Shown here piece after piece: positions 51,868 through 61,298 of a stretch of 64,000 nt of DNA. The DNA lies in contig NZ_CP045740.1 of the NCBI RefSeq assembly GCF_009650765.1, forward strand, positions 4,006,001 through 4,070,000, read 5' to 3'. This stretch comes from Streptomyces sp. SUK 48 (GTDB lineage: Bacteria > Actinomycetota > Actinomycetes > Streptomycetales > Streptomycetaceae). Under the pieces are notes generated by a model. The model worked only from the letters and a program-made list of their open reading frames with translations. It was not told where the DNA came from and searched no databases. Position numbers and translations under genes: made by a program. Position 1 is the first letter of the stretch; the number at the start of each line of letters is the position of its first letter.

Positions 51868-52704
51868 ATGGTTCTGAGGCGCGAACCAACCGCACGCCAG
51901 TTGCGCCTGGGGCTGGAACTGCGCAGGCTTCGCGAGGCCGCGGGGCTCGCGGTCCGGGAAGCGGCCGCGCTACTCGGGGTCTCCGGTCCGGCCATCAGTC
52001 AGATCGAGTCCGGTGTCGCGGGCGTGGGGGAACAGCGTCTCCGGCGCCTGGCCTCGCACTATGCCTGCACCGATCACGAGTTCATCGACGCGCTGGTGGC
52101 GATGGCCACCGAACGGACGCACGGCTGGTGGGAGGAGTATGAGGGGCTGCTGCCGACGTCGTTCCTGGACCTCGCCGAACTGGAGCACCACGCCCGCCTC
52201 CTGCGCGAGGTGTCGGTCCTTTACGTACCGGGATTGCTTCAGACAGAGGACTACGCTCGCGCGGTCTTCTCCGCCCGAGTTCCCGAGCTCACCCAAGAAG
52301 AGCTGGATGTGCGTGTCAGCCACCGCATGCGGCGCCAGCAACACGCCCAACCGTACGAGACGGTGATCCACGAGGCTGCTCTGCGCATCAGGGTCAGCGA
52401 CCGCGCCGCCTCACGACACCAACTTCAACAACTCCTGGAGTTGTCCGAGTCGAACCATGTCACCGTGCGGGTCATCCCCTTCGACCTGGACGACTTCGCC
52501 AGAGCCTCCAGCACGATGACGCACGTTTGCGGCCCTCTACCCAAGCTGGATACGGTGCTCCGCGACACGCTGCACGGCTCGGCCTTCATCGACTCCGAGG
52601 CTCAACTCAACGCCTACCGAACGAGTTTCCGTAAGGTGGAAACCGCGTCCCTCGACCCCTCTCGGTCACGTGACTTCATCAACCGGCTGGCGAAGGAGCT
52701 GTGA
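51868..52704 (+). CDS. XRE-family regulator with DUF5753 (WhiJ-like)
   Basis: 278 residues from ATG 51,868 (AAGGAG upstream). HTH at about 10-65 ('LGLELRRLREAAGLAVREAA', 'GVSGPAISQIESGVAGV'). The DUF5753 part follows with 'LYVPGLLQTEDYARAVF' and 'NHVTVRVIPFD'. WhiJ-like proteins repress development or secondary metabolism and are antagonised by small DUF397 partners. The stop overlaps the next gene. Direct repeats of CGCGTAA in the upstream gap (about 51,788-51,817) may be its operator. Confidence 0.9.
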   Translation: MVLRREPTARQLRLGLELRRLREAAGLAVREAAALLGVSGPAISQIESGVAGVGEQRLRRLASHYACTDHEFIDALVAMATERTHGWWEEYEGLLPTSFLDLAELEHHARLLREVSVLYVPGLLQTEDYARAVFSARVPELTQEELDVRVSHRMRRQQHAQPYETVIHEAALRIRVSDRAASRHQLQQLLELSESNHVTVRVIPFDLDDFARASSTMTHVCGPLPKLDTVLRDTLHGSAFIDSEAQLNAYRTSFRKVETASLDPSRSRDFINRLAKEL

Positions 52705-52910
52705 TGCCCCCTATGGAGAACTGGCGAAAGTCGTCCTACTCGGGCCCGGGCGACGGCAACGCGTGTGTGGAGATCACCGACACCCCCACCCACGTATCCG
52801 TCCGCGACTCCAAGACCCCCACCCGAGCCACCCTCACCTTCCCCCTCCCCGTCTTCACCTCCTTCATCGAGACCCTGAAGGGTGCGCGCTCGGGCGGGCT
52901 GCGACCCTGA
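52704..52910 (+). CDS. DUF397 small regulator partner
   Basis: 68 residues from ATG 52,704, which overlaps the preceding stop; ATG 52,713 is an alternative. The family signature 'WRKSSYSGPGDGNACVEI' and 'VRDSKTP' are complete. Such proteins act as antagonists or co-factors of the neighbouring WhiJ-like repressor. Confidence 0.9.
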   Translation: MPPMENWRKSSYSGPGDGNACVEITDTPTHVSVRDSKTPTRATLTFPLPVFTSFIETLKGARSGGLRP

Positions 52911-53017
52911 ATCCAACCGAGCCCCAGCTCACGAACTCTTGACCCCGCCGCCGGGACACGCGGGAGTCTTCCCACGCGCTCTGAGATCCTGGAGGCCGAT
53001 CGAGAGGGGTCGCAGGT

Positions 53018-53551
53018 ATGGAATGGAAGACGCACGGTGAGCGACAGATCTACACGAACCCCTGGGTAAATCTATGCCTCGTCGATGTCCAACAGCCTGA
53101 CGGGCGCAGGTGGGAGTACCACGTCGTCCGGCTTCGGCACCTGGCCGTGGCCGCCGTCGTCAATGAACGCCAAGAGATTCTCATGATGTGGCGACACCGC
53201 TTCATCACGGACTCGTGGGCCTGGGAGCTGCCCATGGGTCTGGTCGAAGAGGGCGAGACCCCGGAAGAAGCCGCGGCTCGCGAAGTATTGGAAGAGACGG
53301 GATGGCGTCCTGGTTCCATCAAGCCCCTTATCTACGCCGAGCCGGCCAACGGCATCACCGACTCCCAGCACCATGTCTTCCGGGCCGACGGAGCAACGTA
53401 TGAAGGACCACCGACCGAGAAGAACGAGTCGGACCGGATCGAGTGGATCCCGCTGGCCGACGTGCGGGGCATGATCGACCGCCGCGAGATCGTCAGCAGC
53501 GGCTCCCTCGTCGGCCTGCTCTACGTGCTCATGGATGAGGCCACCCGCTGA
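53018..53551 (+). CDS. NUDIX hydrolase
   Basis: 177 residues from ATG 53,018. The NUDIX box starts 'GLVEEGETPEEAAAREVLEE' and ends with Thr-Gly-Trp, matching Gx5Ex7REUxEExGU. The N-terminal 'WVNLCLVDVQQPDGRRWEYH' resembles ADP-ribose pyrophosphatases. It hydrolyses a nucleoside diphosphate linked to another moiety. Its 3' end overlaps the remnant of the convergent regulator. Confidence 0.9.
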   Translation: MEWKTHGERQIYTNPWVNLCLVDVQQPDGRRWEYHVVRLRHLAVAAVVNERQEILMMWRHRFITDSWAWELPMGLVEEGETPEEAAAREVLEETGWRPGSIKPLIYAEPANGITDSQHHVFRADGATYEGPPTEKNESDRIEWIPLADVRGMIDRREIVSSGSLVGLLYVLMDEATR

Positions 53552-54818
53552 CCTGGCACGACAGCATCTCCCGAAGCCGGGACTCGAACGCCATCGCGGT
53601 CGGCTCCCGACGGAAGGGCTCCAGCTGCTCGTAGAACTCCCGGAGGTGGCCGACGACTCGTTGCGAGCTGACGGCCGCCGCCGGGACGAGGGCACCGATG
53701 GCTGTGTGGCAGGCTTCGTCAAGCTTGCCACGCTGAAGCTGAGTGCGGGCGAGCCAGAAGGCGTGGAAGGCACGGCCCCGGTGGTTCGATCAATGGCCAT
53801 GTGCGATACCCGTGTCCACGATCAGCTTCGGCTCGTCGAAGTAGGTGGCCCAGGCCGGATCTGGATCGTCGGCGCTGATCCGGCCGAAGTGAGTGTGGGC
53901 CTCCGAGATCGCGGCATGGGTGGCACTGTGGTTCCCGAGGGTGGCGTGCGCGAACGATTCGCGCATCGCGAGCATGGCCAGCACGCGCGGTGTCGTCTCC
54001 TCCGCTCCTCGGGCTTGGTCCTGGGCTGCTGCGACGAGGGCGAGAGCGTCCCCAGGCTTGTCCTGATATGTGGCCTGGAGGCTCATGCAGGCGAGGACAT
54101 TGGCCGTGAACTGACGGTCGTCGATGGTCTTGGCCAACCCGAGGGCTTCCGTGAAGTAGGCGCGTGCCTGGTTGTACTGGCGAGCGTCGAAGTAGGTCCA
54201 CCCGGTGAGCCGGGCCAGCTCAGCCTCGATGCTGTGCAGGCCGTCCCGCATGGGTGCGGGTCGCTGCTCTTTGAGCAGGCCGATGACATAGCGGAGTTGG
54301 CCGACGACCGCCGGCCGTAAGGTCTCGCCGCCGTGCTCGTCGTCCCGGCGCCAATAATCCGAGATCGACGAATGCAGCGCGTCCAGCATCGACGGGCTGA
54401 GGTCCCGCTCGGCTGCCAGGGCGAGGATGCTGTCCACGTCAGCCCCGGGTAGCCTCGCGGCCGACCGCACATTGACGGACGTCGGCTCCTCGAAGGGTTC
54501 TCGTGGTGTGACGGTCAGGGTCTGTGGGGTCTCCCACGAACGCCGGGCCAGACCGAGCAGATGGCCCGGGATGCGCAGTCCGTCAGAGATCCGTTCGACC
54601 ACGTCCATGTGCAGCAGCTGTCGCCGCCCGGTAATAACCTCGCCGACGCGGCTCGGGGTGAGATCGCAACGTCGCGCAATCATCGACGGGTAGATGCCTG
54701 CCCGTACTTTGACCAGCCAAAAGATGCGGCTGAAGTCTCTGGCCTGGCATGCCTCGATCATCGCCGGGTCCGTGAGCAGGCTGGCCGGGAGTTCCTTCGA
54801 ACGGCGGGGCTCAGGCAT
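53529..54818 (-). pseudogene. XRE-TPR regulator with premature stop at 53,790
   Basis: Start ATG 54,818. HTH at about 35-90 ('IARRCDLTPSRVGEVITGRR'), then TPR-like repeats. Translation stops at 53,790 after 'IVDTGIAHGH'. In the same frame, beyond the TGA, coding sequence resumes after a few codons ('RGRAFHAFWLARTQLQRGKL' to 'HLREFYEQLEPFRREP') and runs to a stop at 53,529. A deletion of around 20 codons that fused two ends and created the stop would explain this. The 342-residue product lacks its last repeats, so activity is doubtful. The family normally regulates a divergent neighbour. Confidence 0.65.
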
Positions 54819-54877
54819 CGGGCACGCTCCGGCGTGAGAACTACGGACCGCTGTGCTTGGTCAACCGTTGGTGATGC

Positions 54878-54892
54878 TACCCAAGTTGGGTA
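54878..54892. promoter_or_regulatory. Palindromic operator TACCCAA-G-TTGGGTA
   Basis: A perfect 7-bp inverted repeat around one base, in the gap between the XRE-TPR gene (start 54,818) and the divergent small gene (54,930). Likely binding site of the XRE-TPR protein or a paralogue. Confidence 0.6.
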
Positions 54893-54929
54893 TCCCGCTT
54901 GGCCTTTCTCGTCCAGCCTGTGGATCGGG

Positions 54930-55136
54930 ATGCTCCTGACCATGGCGAACGGACAGGACGAGGTACGGATGACGCTGCGGGTCTCGCACGACTCCGGCCG
55001 GACGTGGGGACCTACCACGGAGGTACGCGTGGGCAACGACCCGGTGGTGCCGGACGACTCCGGCCGCTTGCCACCATGCGCGTGCCCCATGTGCGCGGAG
55101 CAGAACTCCAGCGGATCTCGGCGGGTGATGTCGTGA
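54930..55136 (+). CDS. Small hypothetical protein with a Cys-rich end
   Basis: 68 residues from ATG 54,930 (ATG 54,942 possible). 'VRMTLRVSHDSGRTWGPTTE' is beta-rich, and the C-terminal part contains 'CACPMCAEQN', a possible metal-binding cluster. The stop overlaps the GTG of the next gene (GTGA at 55,133-55,136). Divergent from the XRE-TPR regulator; function unknown. Confidence 0.5.
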   Translation: MLLTMANGQDEVRMTLRVSHDSGRTWGPTTEVRVGNDPVVPDDSGRLPPCACPMCAEQNSSGSRRVMS

Positions 55137-55457
55137 CGCGGTGCAGGCACTCGCGCCGGGTGCCCTTGGACCTGGTGCAGGAAGCGTGGGAGAAGTCCGC
55201 CACTGAACACGTCGACATGGCGGTGCAGTGCCAGTTGTCCTCGCACGACGGCGGTGAGCACTACGGCTTGTTCAGCGACACCGGCGAATACGGGACCGCG
55301 ACGTGGCTTCGCTGGCGCGAAAGGGCCGAAGCGGAGCTGGTCGCCCTGCCGGACTGCCCGGTGGTCGCAACAGGGTCCGACGGTGAAGCCTGCTGTCTGT
55401 TTCGACGGTCACGCCGAACACCACACCTGGGAAGCCGTGAAGAACGCGCGTTCCTGA
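55133..55457 (+). pseudogene. Small hypothetical gene with a frame break at about 55,400
   Basis: From GTG 55,133: 'DLVQEAWEKSATEHVDMAVQ' through 'VATGSDGEACCLF', then the sequence continues in another frame as 'DGHAEHHTWEAVKNARS'. The difference is a net gain of one base near the TTT at 55,400-55,402, or a short CTGT duplication. Intact, it would be about 107 residues. It ends one base before the convergent HD gene. No function known. Confidence 0.5.
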
Positions 55458-56039
55458 TCAGCCGTGCTCGCCCATGGCCGCGCGCAGCCAGTCGAGCGGG
55501 GCCTGGGCCAGCAGTTGGTCGGCGAGCAGCCGGCCGGACTCGGTGACGATCCGGGACCGGCTGTTGTCGACCCACCGCTGAGCCGCCTCGTACCCCTGCC
55601 CCTTGTACTCCAGGCCCTGGAGCATGCACTCCAGCTTGTCCGCGTCGCGGGCGCAGACGGCCTCCGGTGTCTCACGCGCCTCGTACTCGGCGACGACGGC
55701 ACGGATCGCGGAGCGGAGGACCTCGGGCATGCCCGCCGTCTGGTCAGCCGTCACCGCGGCCGGGTCCCCCGGGGGCGCGTACTTCTTCCCCAGGTGGTTC
55801 ACGTCACCGGTACGCGTCTCCTGCGAGTCGTGCCACACCGCCAGGTGCGCGGCGCGCGCGGCGTCGGCGCCCTCCAGCGTGGCGATGACCGAGGCGATGA
55901 CCGACGTACGCCACGCGTGCTCGGCGACGCTCTCGGGATCGCGAACACCCGCCATCCACCAGCCTGTTCGCCGGGCTGCCTTCAACGTCCCCGCCTCCCA
56001 CAGGAAGTGGGCCACGTCCGCCAGGTCCTGGTCATCCAC
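55458..56039 (-). CDS. HD-domain hydrolase (YfbR/HDDC2-like)
   Basis: 193 residues from GTG 56,039 (GAAAGGGG upstream). 'ESVAEHAWRTSVIASVIA' and 'AAHLAVWHDSQETRTGDVNH' supply the H...HD...D metal site. Related proteins are 5'-deoxynucleotidases. Preceded by a coding-like stretch (56,052-56,285) on the same strand. Confidence 0.85.
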   Translation of the reverse strand: MDDQDLADVAHFLWEAGTLKAARRTGWWMAGVRDPESVAEHAWRTSVIASVIATLEGADAARAAHLAVWHDSQETRTGDVNHLGKKYAPPGDPAAVTADQTAGMPEVLRSAIRAVVAEYEARETPEAVCARDADKLECMLQGLEYKGQGYEAAQRWVDNSRSRIVTESGRLLADQLLAQAPLDWLRAAMGEHG

Positions 56040-56051
56040 GGGTGTCCCCTT

Positions 56052-56285
56052 TCACGCCTCGGAGAGGCGGATCGCGTACCGGATGCCCTCCAGCTCCCGC
56101 CGAGTCTGCGGCGAAAGCCGGGAGTCATCCAACATCACCGGCAGGCGTTCACGCAGGATCGCCCCGGCCGCCGACCGGGCGCGCAGCAAGTTCGGGCGGA
56201 CGGCGAGCAGCGCCCACAGGGAGTGGACGTCGAGGCCGAAAAAGGCACCGCCACCGGTGGCGCGAGCCGACGCCGGCCGGACGCG
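56052..56285 (-). pseudogene. Coding-like stretch with no start, in frame after the ATPase stop
   Basis: Directly behind the TGA of the AAA ATPase (56,286-56,288), and in the same frame, 77 sense codons follow. They read like a protein C-terminus ('FFGLDVHSLWALLAVRPN', 'DDSRLSPQTRRELEGIRY') and end 12 bases before the HD gene. No ATG or GTG with a ribosome site opens it. It may be a gene remnant joined by a deletion, or a stop-codon read-through extension. Not resolved. Confidence 0.3.
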
Positions 56286-59200
56286 TCAGCCGGGGGCGTT
56301 GCCGGTCGCCCGGATGATCGCCGATTCCACCGCCGCCACCCGGTCCGCCAGTACCGTCAGCGCGGCGACCGCGCGGGTCAGGGGGTCCTGGTCGGGGCCG
56401 CCGAGGGTGCGGGTGCGGAGGTGGGCGGCTTTGATGTCCGACCAGCGGGAGGACTGGGCGGGGTCCAACGCGTGCCGTAGTTCGGCGAGTTTGAGGAGGT
56501 TGGCCTCGGCGCCCGTGGTCAGGGTCTGGGCCTCGGCCGTGTAGTGGTCCTGGACGACGGCCTCGCGCTCGGCGGTGTTCATGACCGGGCGCAGCCGCTG
56601 GGCGATCTTGTTCATGTCGCGGTACGAGCCCTGGAGGCGGAACGGCGGCTCGGTGCGCGCGTCGGCGGACTGGGCGGCGGAGGCGATGTAGGCCGCGTTG
56701 ACGGTGAGGATCGTGTCGCGGACGGCGAGGACGTGGCGCAACAACGCGAGCACGGTGTCGAGTTCGGCCGGTGGCAGGGCGGTGGACAGCCGGTCGGGGC
56801 GGGCCGTCGGGTCGCCCGCGGCCAGCCGGACCAGCAGCTCCAGGTCGGCGCGCTCGCGGGCCGCGAGGGGGGCGAGGACCGGGTTGGCGGTCAGGGCGTT
56901 CTCCACGAAGCTCAGCGCGAAGGCGTCCTCCTTGCCGGTCAGGACGTCGCCCAGGTTCCATACGTCGGCGCGGTTGGCGAGCATGTCGGGGATGCGGAAC
57001 CGCTCCCCGGACTCCGTGTACGGGTTGCCCGCCATGCACACCGCGAACCGCTTGCCGCGCAGGTCGTAGGTGCGCGGCTCGCCGTCCCACACGCCGTCCA
57101 CGCGCCGGGTCGCATCGCACAACGGGATGAACTTCTGGAGGAGTTCGGGCGACGTGTGCTGGATGTCGTCCAGGTGGAGCAGGGTGTTGTTGCCCGCCGC
57201 GAGCGCGAAGTTGATCTTCTCGATCTCGCGGCGCGCGGTGGCGTTCGGGGCGTCCGCCGGGTCCAGCGAGGTGACGGAGTGGCCGAGCGCCGGGCCGCTG
57301 ATCTTGACCAGCATCAGGCCGAGCCGGTCGGCGACGTACTCCAGGAGCGTCGTCTTGCCGTAGCCGGGCGGCGAGACCAGCAGGAGCAGGCCGCCGGTGT
57401 CGGTGCGCTTTGTGGCGCCGGTGGTGCCCAGCTGGCGGGCGAGGCTGTCGCCGATCAGCGGGAGGTAGACCTCGTCCACGAGGCGGTTGCGGACGAACGC
57501 CGGCATCACCCGGGGCCGGTGGTCGGCCAGGCGCAGCCGTTCGCGTTCGGCGTCGAGCAGCGCTCCGCGGCGGCGCTGGTAGGCGCGGAAGCCGGGTACG
57601 TCGTGCGCGGTGTGCCGGGCGGTGCGGGCCAGGAACTCGTCCAGGCGCAGCTCCAGCCGGCCGCCCGCCACCCGGGGGTGGGCGCCGAGGAGGCCGTCCA
57701 CGGTCGCGGTGAGCGGGGCGTCGCCGTCGTAGCGCGGCAGCGCGGGGCACAGTTCGGCGGCGACCGCCTCCGCGAGTTCGCCCGGGGCGGCGTCGCTGCC
57801 GCTCGCGGTGGCGTACGCGGTGAGCCATGCCTCGACCGCCTGGCGGCGCGCGCGCAGGTCGGTCAGCCCCTCCAGGTCCCGGCCGTAGTCCGAACCGCCG
57901 AGCGCCCGGCGGAACTTGTCGAGCAGGGCGCGGGCGGCGGCGCCGAGCACGAAGTCCTCGGGGCCGGTGCCGCCGGTCAGTTCGTCGAGGAGGTAGGCGG
58001 CGGCCGCCTCGGCGGACCACCGGTCGAAGCCCCCGCCCGCCCCCTCGCGGGCATCAGCCGCCCCCGCGCGGGCGCCGGCCGCCTCCCATTCCGCGAGGGC
58101 CGCCGCGAGCTCCGCCACCAGGTCTCCCAGGGCCGCCGTCGGCCCGAAGGCGTCCCGGGCGCGGGCCAGGGACACGGCGCGGCGGGTCCAGGCGGCGCGG
58201 GCCGGCTCCGTGGTGCCGTGGGCCCAGAAGAGCTGGGCCCGGGCGCGGGCGGCGGGCTCGTGGCGCAGCGGGCCCGCGGCGTCGTACAGGGGCAGCAGCG
58301 CGGTCAGGATCAGGGTCGCGTCATGGTCGTGGACGCCGCGCTCGTAGCCCTCGTCGTACGACTCCTGCGCGACCCGGCGGACCAGGCCCGGCAGGTCGTC
58401 GGCGGCGGCGAGGGCGGCCGGGCCGTGCGCCGTGAGGAGGCGGGCGGCGAGGTGTTCGGCGCGGTAGACGTCGGGGGACTCGGAGGGCAGGTGCCGGTCC
58501 CAGTAGGGGCGGGTGGCGGCGAAGCCGGGGTCGGTGACCGGGGCGCGGTAGTCGGTGCCGGTGACCGCGAGGGCGAGGCCGTCGCCGGCCGGGACGAGGG
58601 CGAGGTCCAGCGGCTGGGTGTTGACGGCGAAGCGGTGGCCGCCGAGCAGCAGGGTGCGGCCGTCGTCGGCGTACAGGTCGCCGCGGTCGCGCAGGGCGCG
58701 CGCGGCCTCCTGGCGGGCGGCCTTGAGACGCCCGTCGAGTTCCTCGGCGCGCACGCTGTCGCCGAGGTCGCGCAGTTCGCCGGCGGTGCGGACGATCTTG
58801 GCGACCAGCGGGTCGGAGGCGAAGTAGGCGGTGACCGCGTCGGCGTCGGCGAGCTGGGCCGCGCGCCGGGCGACCGTCTCCAGCATCCGCCCGGCCGACA
58901 CGGCGAGTTGCTCGGCCCGGCGGGCCCGGACGTCGGCGAGGGACTGCTTGCGGGCGGCGAACGCCTCGTAGATCTCGGTGCGTCGGCCGGCGAGTTCGGT
59001 CAGGAAGTCGTCGAACTCGGCGAACCGGCCGTCCAGGTCCTCCAACCGGGCCAGCACAGAGGCGAGTTGGTCGTCACACGTCTCGGGGGTGGTGGCGCCG
59101 GCGAGGGCGGCGGTGACGGCCTGGGCGAGCAGGGCGGTCTCGGCGGCGAACTCCGCGCGGCCCTCCCGGTCCTTGAGGGAGCGGCGGCGGGCGTCGAGGG

Positions 59201-61150
59201 TGGCGCGCGCCCGGTTGACGCCGCCCAGGACGTCGGCGATCCGCTCCAGTACGGCGGTGCGCACGGTGGCGTCGGCGATGTCGAGGCCGGTGACCACCTC
59301 GGTGACGGTGCGCAGCCCGTCGGCCAGCTCGTCCAGGCGCTCGGCGACGGGCCCGGCGTCGGCGACCGTGCCGATCGCGTCCGCGTCGGCCACCAGCCGC
59401 TCCACCTCGGCGCGCTGGGCGGTGAAGGCGTCCTCGCGGGACAGGAAGGTCACCGCGCGCCTGCCGAAGGCGGCCAGGTCGGACTCCGCCTCGGCGGCGA
59501 GCGCGGCCACCCGCTCGGTGTCCACGTGGCGCAGCTCGCGCAGGGTGAGCAAGTGGCCGTGGGCGTGGCGGAGTTCGGTCAGCCCCCGCACCCAGGCGGC
59601 GGCCTCGCGCGGGGCCTCTCCGCGCAGCCGGCGCACCACGGACGCGATCCGCTCCGCGGCCTCGTCCAGCGCCTCGGCGGCCTGCCGGGTCAGCTCGCGG
59701 ACGGTCTCGAACTCGGCCAGCACCTGCTCGCCGGTCTCGCGCAGGGCGGCCAGCGGCTCGTGGACGGAGCCGAGTTCGGGGTCGGTGAGCCAGTGGTGGG
59801 TGTCGGCGGCGCGGACGCACGCGGCGGTGAGCGCGCGGTAGCCCTCGCCGGTGGTGATGCCGTCGGCCACCAGCCGGGCCACGGACAGGCAGTCGGCGAG
59901 GCCGCGCACGAGGTCGGCGTTGCCGACGCGGGCGAGCGGGCCGGTGCCGGTGCGCAGGGCGGCGGCGTGGGTGTCGGAGACGTACGGCGAGGTCCACCAC
60001 TGGAGGGGGTGCGTGTGCGCGGGCTCGTCGCCCCCGGCGCGCAGCACGGCCAGCGCGCCGTCCTCGAACAACGCCCAGCCCTGGCAGGGCAGCGGGGTCG
60101 CGACCTCCTTGCGCAGGGTGTTGTACGACAGCAGCAGCGTGCCGCCGCCGGCCCGGTCCCGGAACGCGTAGAGCACGTCCTCGCCGTTGGGCGCGCGGAC
60201 CTCCTGCTCGAACTCGAGGCCCGTCACGTCGAGTTCGTACGTCTTGTGCTGGCCGCTCGCCAGGCAGTACCCGCCGGGGAAGACGACGCCCTGCTCCTCG
60301 GGCAGCCGGCGGCACGCCTGGCCGAGGCCGTCGAGGCGGACGACCGTCCGGGTCAGGGCGTTGAAGACCAGGTGGCGATCGGTGTCCTCCTTGTACGGCC
60401 GTACGCGCAGCAGCGTCAGGGGGCCGACGCTCGCGTACGCCACGGCGGCGTCGGCGAGGGACTGGAGGGGTTCCGCGACGGGCTCGGCGTACAGCCGCGC
60501 GCCGTCCTCGGCGCGGACGGTGAGGGTGCCGCCGAGGGCCGCGACGCCGAGCCCGCCGGGTACGGCGACGTACGGCTCCCGGCCCAGCACGTGATCGGCG
60601 CGGCCGGTGCCGGTCCAGGTCACGTCCTGGGCCGGCGGTACGGCGTCGTCGCGCTCGCCGCGGGCGTCCAGGAACTCGGCGCGGCCGTCCTCGGTCAGGT
60701 TCCAGCGCAGGGCGCGGATGTCGTCGGCCTTCTCGCCGGTGCGGAACACCGCGAGGAGACGGCCGTCGGTGCGGCGCAGGCGCAGGAGGTGGGCGTCGCG
60801 GTAGTAGCGGGTCAGGGCGGTGAACTCGCGGACGAACGCGGGGTCGTCGAGGAAGCCGTCTCTCTCGGGGAGGCGGTTGCCCGCGCGGTCGTAGAGGGCG
60901 AGGACGGGTTCGCTGCCGCGGGTCCGGCTGCCGAGGAGGAGTCGGTCGCCGACCGCCACGATGTCCTGCCGGAGGCTCGCGTGGGGGTCCTGAGGCTGGT
61001 GGTGGAGGCGAGTTCGAGGGGGGGCGAGCCGAACTCCCGCGCACGGCGGGCGTTCAGTTCCTCGGCCCGCCGGGCCAGTTCGGCGGCGTGTGCGGCCAGC
61101 CGGTCGCGGAGGACGTCGTACGTTCCGGCGTCGACGGTCTCGGTGGCCAT
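56286..61150 (-). CDS. Large coiled-coil AAA ATPase ('DNA repair ATPase' type); apparent frameshift at 60,983-60,987
   Basis: The start ATG 61,150 gives 'ATETVDAGTYDVLRDRLAAH'. After about 50 codons the frame breaks at a run of five G (C on the coding strand) and resumes as 'HASLRQDIVAVGDRLLLGSR'; one added base joins them into a ~1,620-residue protein. N-terminal third: beta-propeller-like (DUF3686). Middle: long helical coiled coil. C-terminus: AAA domain with Walker A 'SPPGYGKTTLL' and Walker B 'LLHLDDIQ', plus 'AVCMAGNPYTESG'. Usually co-located with a flotillin-like gene, as here. Cellular role poorly known; the name reflects annotation custom only. Confidence 0.8.
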
Positions 61151-61298
61151 GGTCGCCTTTCGTGGTTCGGGGGTGGGCCGCGGGTTCGCCGTCAGGGGCG
61201 CGGGGTTCGCCGCGGGGTGCGGGTGCGTCGTGGCCGCTCGCGCCCACGCGGCGGGGCCGCGTGCCGATGCGGCGGCCCCGCGCCCCCGACGGGGCACC

